Program-made: the position numbers and the translations under genes
DNA from: Orobanche coerulescens
Taxonomy: Eukaryota > Streptophyta > Magnoliopsida > Lamiales > Orobanchaceae
Assembly: GCA_033398695.1 (NCBI GenBank)
Contig: CM065814.1
Coordinates: forward strand, 108,192,501-108,256,500
Direction: 5' to 3'
DNA length: 64,000 nucleotides
The notes under the pieces: generated by a model
Database searches by the model: none
The model's input: only the letters and a program-made list of their open reading frames with translations
Told to the model about the DNA's origin: nothing
Shown: in pieces, positions 62,712 through 64,000 of the stretch
Numbering within the stretch: position 1 is the stretch's first letter
How the letters are laid out: each line of letters begins with the position of its first letter

Positions 62712-64000
62712 ATGATTTTGCTTGAAGAAAATTATAAACCTAAAGTGCCAAATCAACGAAGACTTAATCCTATAATGAAAGAAGTGGTAAAAAAGGAAGT
62801 GCTCAAACTATTAGATGCTGGAATGATTTACCCGATTTTCGATAGTGAGTGGGTGAGTCCTACGCAAGTTGTGTCGAAAAAAGAGGGGATGACCGTGACT
62901 AAAGATGAAAAAGATGAATTAATTGCCATAAGGGTATTTACGGGATGGCGAGTGTGTATAGATTACAGGGCCTTGAATGCGGCTACTCGCAAAGACCATT
63001 TTCCTCTCCCCTTCATTGATCAAATGCTTGATAGATTGGGGGGGCAGGAATTTTTCTGTTTTCTTGATGGATATTCAGGATATAATCAAATCTACAAAAC
63101 ATCGGAAGATCAAGAAAAAATGGGTTTTACATGTCCTTATGGAATTTATGCTTATCGTAGAATGTCGTTTGGCTTATGTAATGCCCCAGCCACTTTTCAG
63201 CAGTGCATGATGGCTATCTTTCATGGTTTGATCGAAAATATAATGGAAATATTCATGGATGATTTTTTGGTGTTTGGAAATTCGTTTGATCATTGCTTGC
63301 ATAATCTCACTTTAGTTTTGCAGCGGTGTGAAGATACTAATCTCGTGCTAAATTAGGAGAAATGCCACTTTATGGTGCAAGAAGGAATTGTTCTAGGCCA
63401 CAGAGTGTCCGTCGCTGGATTGGAGGTTGATAGGGCGAAAATTGTCGCCATTGAGAAACTTCCCCCACCGAAGAATGAAAAGGCAATTAGGAGTTTTCTT
63501 GGTCACGTTGGTTTTTATAGGAGATTCATAAAAGATTTTTCAAAAACCACTAAACTTTTGAGTAAATTGTTAGAAAAAGATATGGCTTTCATTCTTTCTA
63601 ACGAGTGTTTGCAGGCATTTGAAACTCTAAAGAAGGCATTAGTGAGTGCTCCTATCCTCGTGGTACCGGATTGGTCTCAACCTTTTGAGATCATGTGTGA
63701 TGCAAGTGATTATGCGGTCATAGCCGTGTTGGGACAATGTCGTGAGAAACTCTTTCGGGCTATTTATTATGCAAGCAAAACATTGGACGGAGCCCTGCAA
63801 AATTACAAAACAACGGAGAAAGAAATGCTTGCCGTGGTATTTGCTTTTGATATGTTCCGATCATACTTAATTGAGACAAAGACGATAGTACATACAGACC
63901 ATGCAACTATCAAGTACTTGTTCGAAAAGAAAGATTCTAAACCTCGCCTAATTCGATGGATTCTTCTTTTACAAGAGTTTGACATGGAGGTTCGAGATAG
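62712..64000 (+). pseudogene. Athila reverse transcriptase and RNase H (runs off window)
   Basis: The frame from 62712 carries RRLNPIMKEVVKKEVLKLLDAG, then WRVCIDYRALNAATRKDHFPLPF, MSFGLCNAPATFQQ and the catalytic FMDDFLVFG. A TAG at 63354-63356 replaces the Trp usual in LNWEKCHF. The same frame goes on with VLGHRVS, the thumb region, RNase H blocks ([17 protein letters not shown]) and ends at the window edge without a stop. Integrase and any envelope-like gene would be downstream. The stop and the frameshift at 62700-62712 make it inactive. Confidence 0.9.

Larger units (their letters stand above)
58371..64000 (+). mobile_element. Athila-type Ty3/gypsy element, 5' part (continues beyond window)
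   Basis: A plus-strand LTR at 58371-59799 (TGATAACACTC to GCGAACA) is followed by a tRNA-Asp type primer site at 59806-59823. Then come a gag of Athila type, a protease and a reverse transcriptase that runs off the window. It inserted in the 5' LTR of element B; GTTCA (58366-58370) is the probable left target duplication. Several stops and frameshifts mean this copy is dead. Confidence 0.92.

Noticed and set aside
1..64000. Any single-copy host gene, tRNA or rRNA
   Set aside because: I looked for cloverleaf-like tRNA boxes, rRNA words and conserved host protein motifs and saw none; all supportable frames belong to mobile elements.

Overview
This window is plant nuclear DNA, almost certainly from a flowering plant with a repeat-rich genome. 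The signs are chromovirus-type Ty3/gypsy elements, an Athila-type gypsy element with a tRNA-Asp primer site, a SIRE-like Ty1/copia element, hAT and Mutator-like transposons with spliced or BED-finger transposases, and several MITE families. I found no host gene, tRNA, rRNA, CRISPR array or prokaryotic feature; every reading frame that can be supported belongs to a mobile element. Species cannot be told from the sequence.

Layout. 1-3152 is a gypsy-type LTR cut by the window start, carrying a 703-bp hAT MITE. 3154-3513 is a broken BED-finger (hAT) exon. 3801-13180 (element A) is a nearly intact minus-strand gypsy element with two 2.2-kb LTRs and a 5-bp target duplication. 13186-15876 holds a broken PIF1-like helicase fragment, a MITE and a foldback element. 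15877-19197 (minus) is an unusual non-LTR retrotransposon: C2H2 finger, reverse transcriptase, zinc knuckle and a C-terminal restriction-like endonuclease region. 19690-23036 is a nearly intact hAT transposon with 8-bp target duplications. 23604-32013 contains two copies of a roughly 1-kb noncoding repeat R; the first is split by a Mutator-like element (MULE, about 24263-28655) with an OTU-like protease region and by a MITE. 32401-36637 (element D) is a gag-only SIRE-like copia element inserted in an older copia LTR (E). About 37050-37852 is another LTR promoter fragment (F). 37853-58370 is a decayed minus-strand gypsy element (B), whose right LTR was split first by gypsy element C (45202-56162, plus strand) and again by an Athila-type element (58371 to beyond the window end).

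The common theme is in the LTR promoters. In G1, A, B, C, D and F, which include both gypsy and copia superfamilies, the U3 region just upstream of the TATA box carries 10-20 copies of a 12-bp CpG-rich palindrome of one general shape: two inverted half-sites (TTACG, TAACG or TAGCG) around a 2-bp centre. Element A uses the ACGGCCGT core, C and D use ACGTACGT, B and F use GCGCGCGC or GCGCACGC, and G1 mixes two types. The Athila LTR has a related ACACGGCCGTGT palindrome. This looks like repeated, independent acquisition or sharing of a palindromic enhancer module by unrelated retrotransposons, and is the strongest candidate for an undescribed system here.

LTR comparison by eye gives about 1.5% divergence for C and about 2% for A, so these insertions are fairly young, while B, the MULE, R and the helicase fragment are much more decayed.
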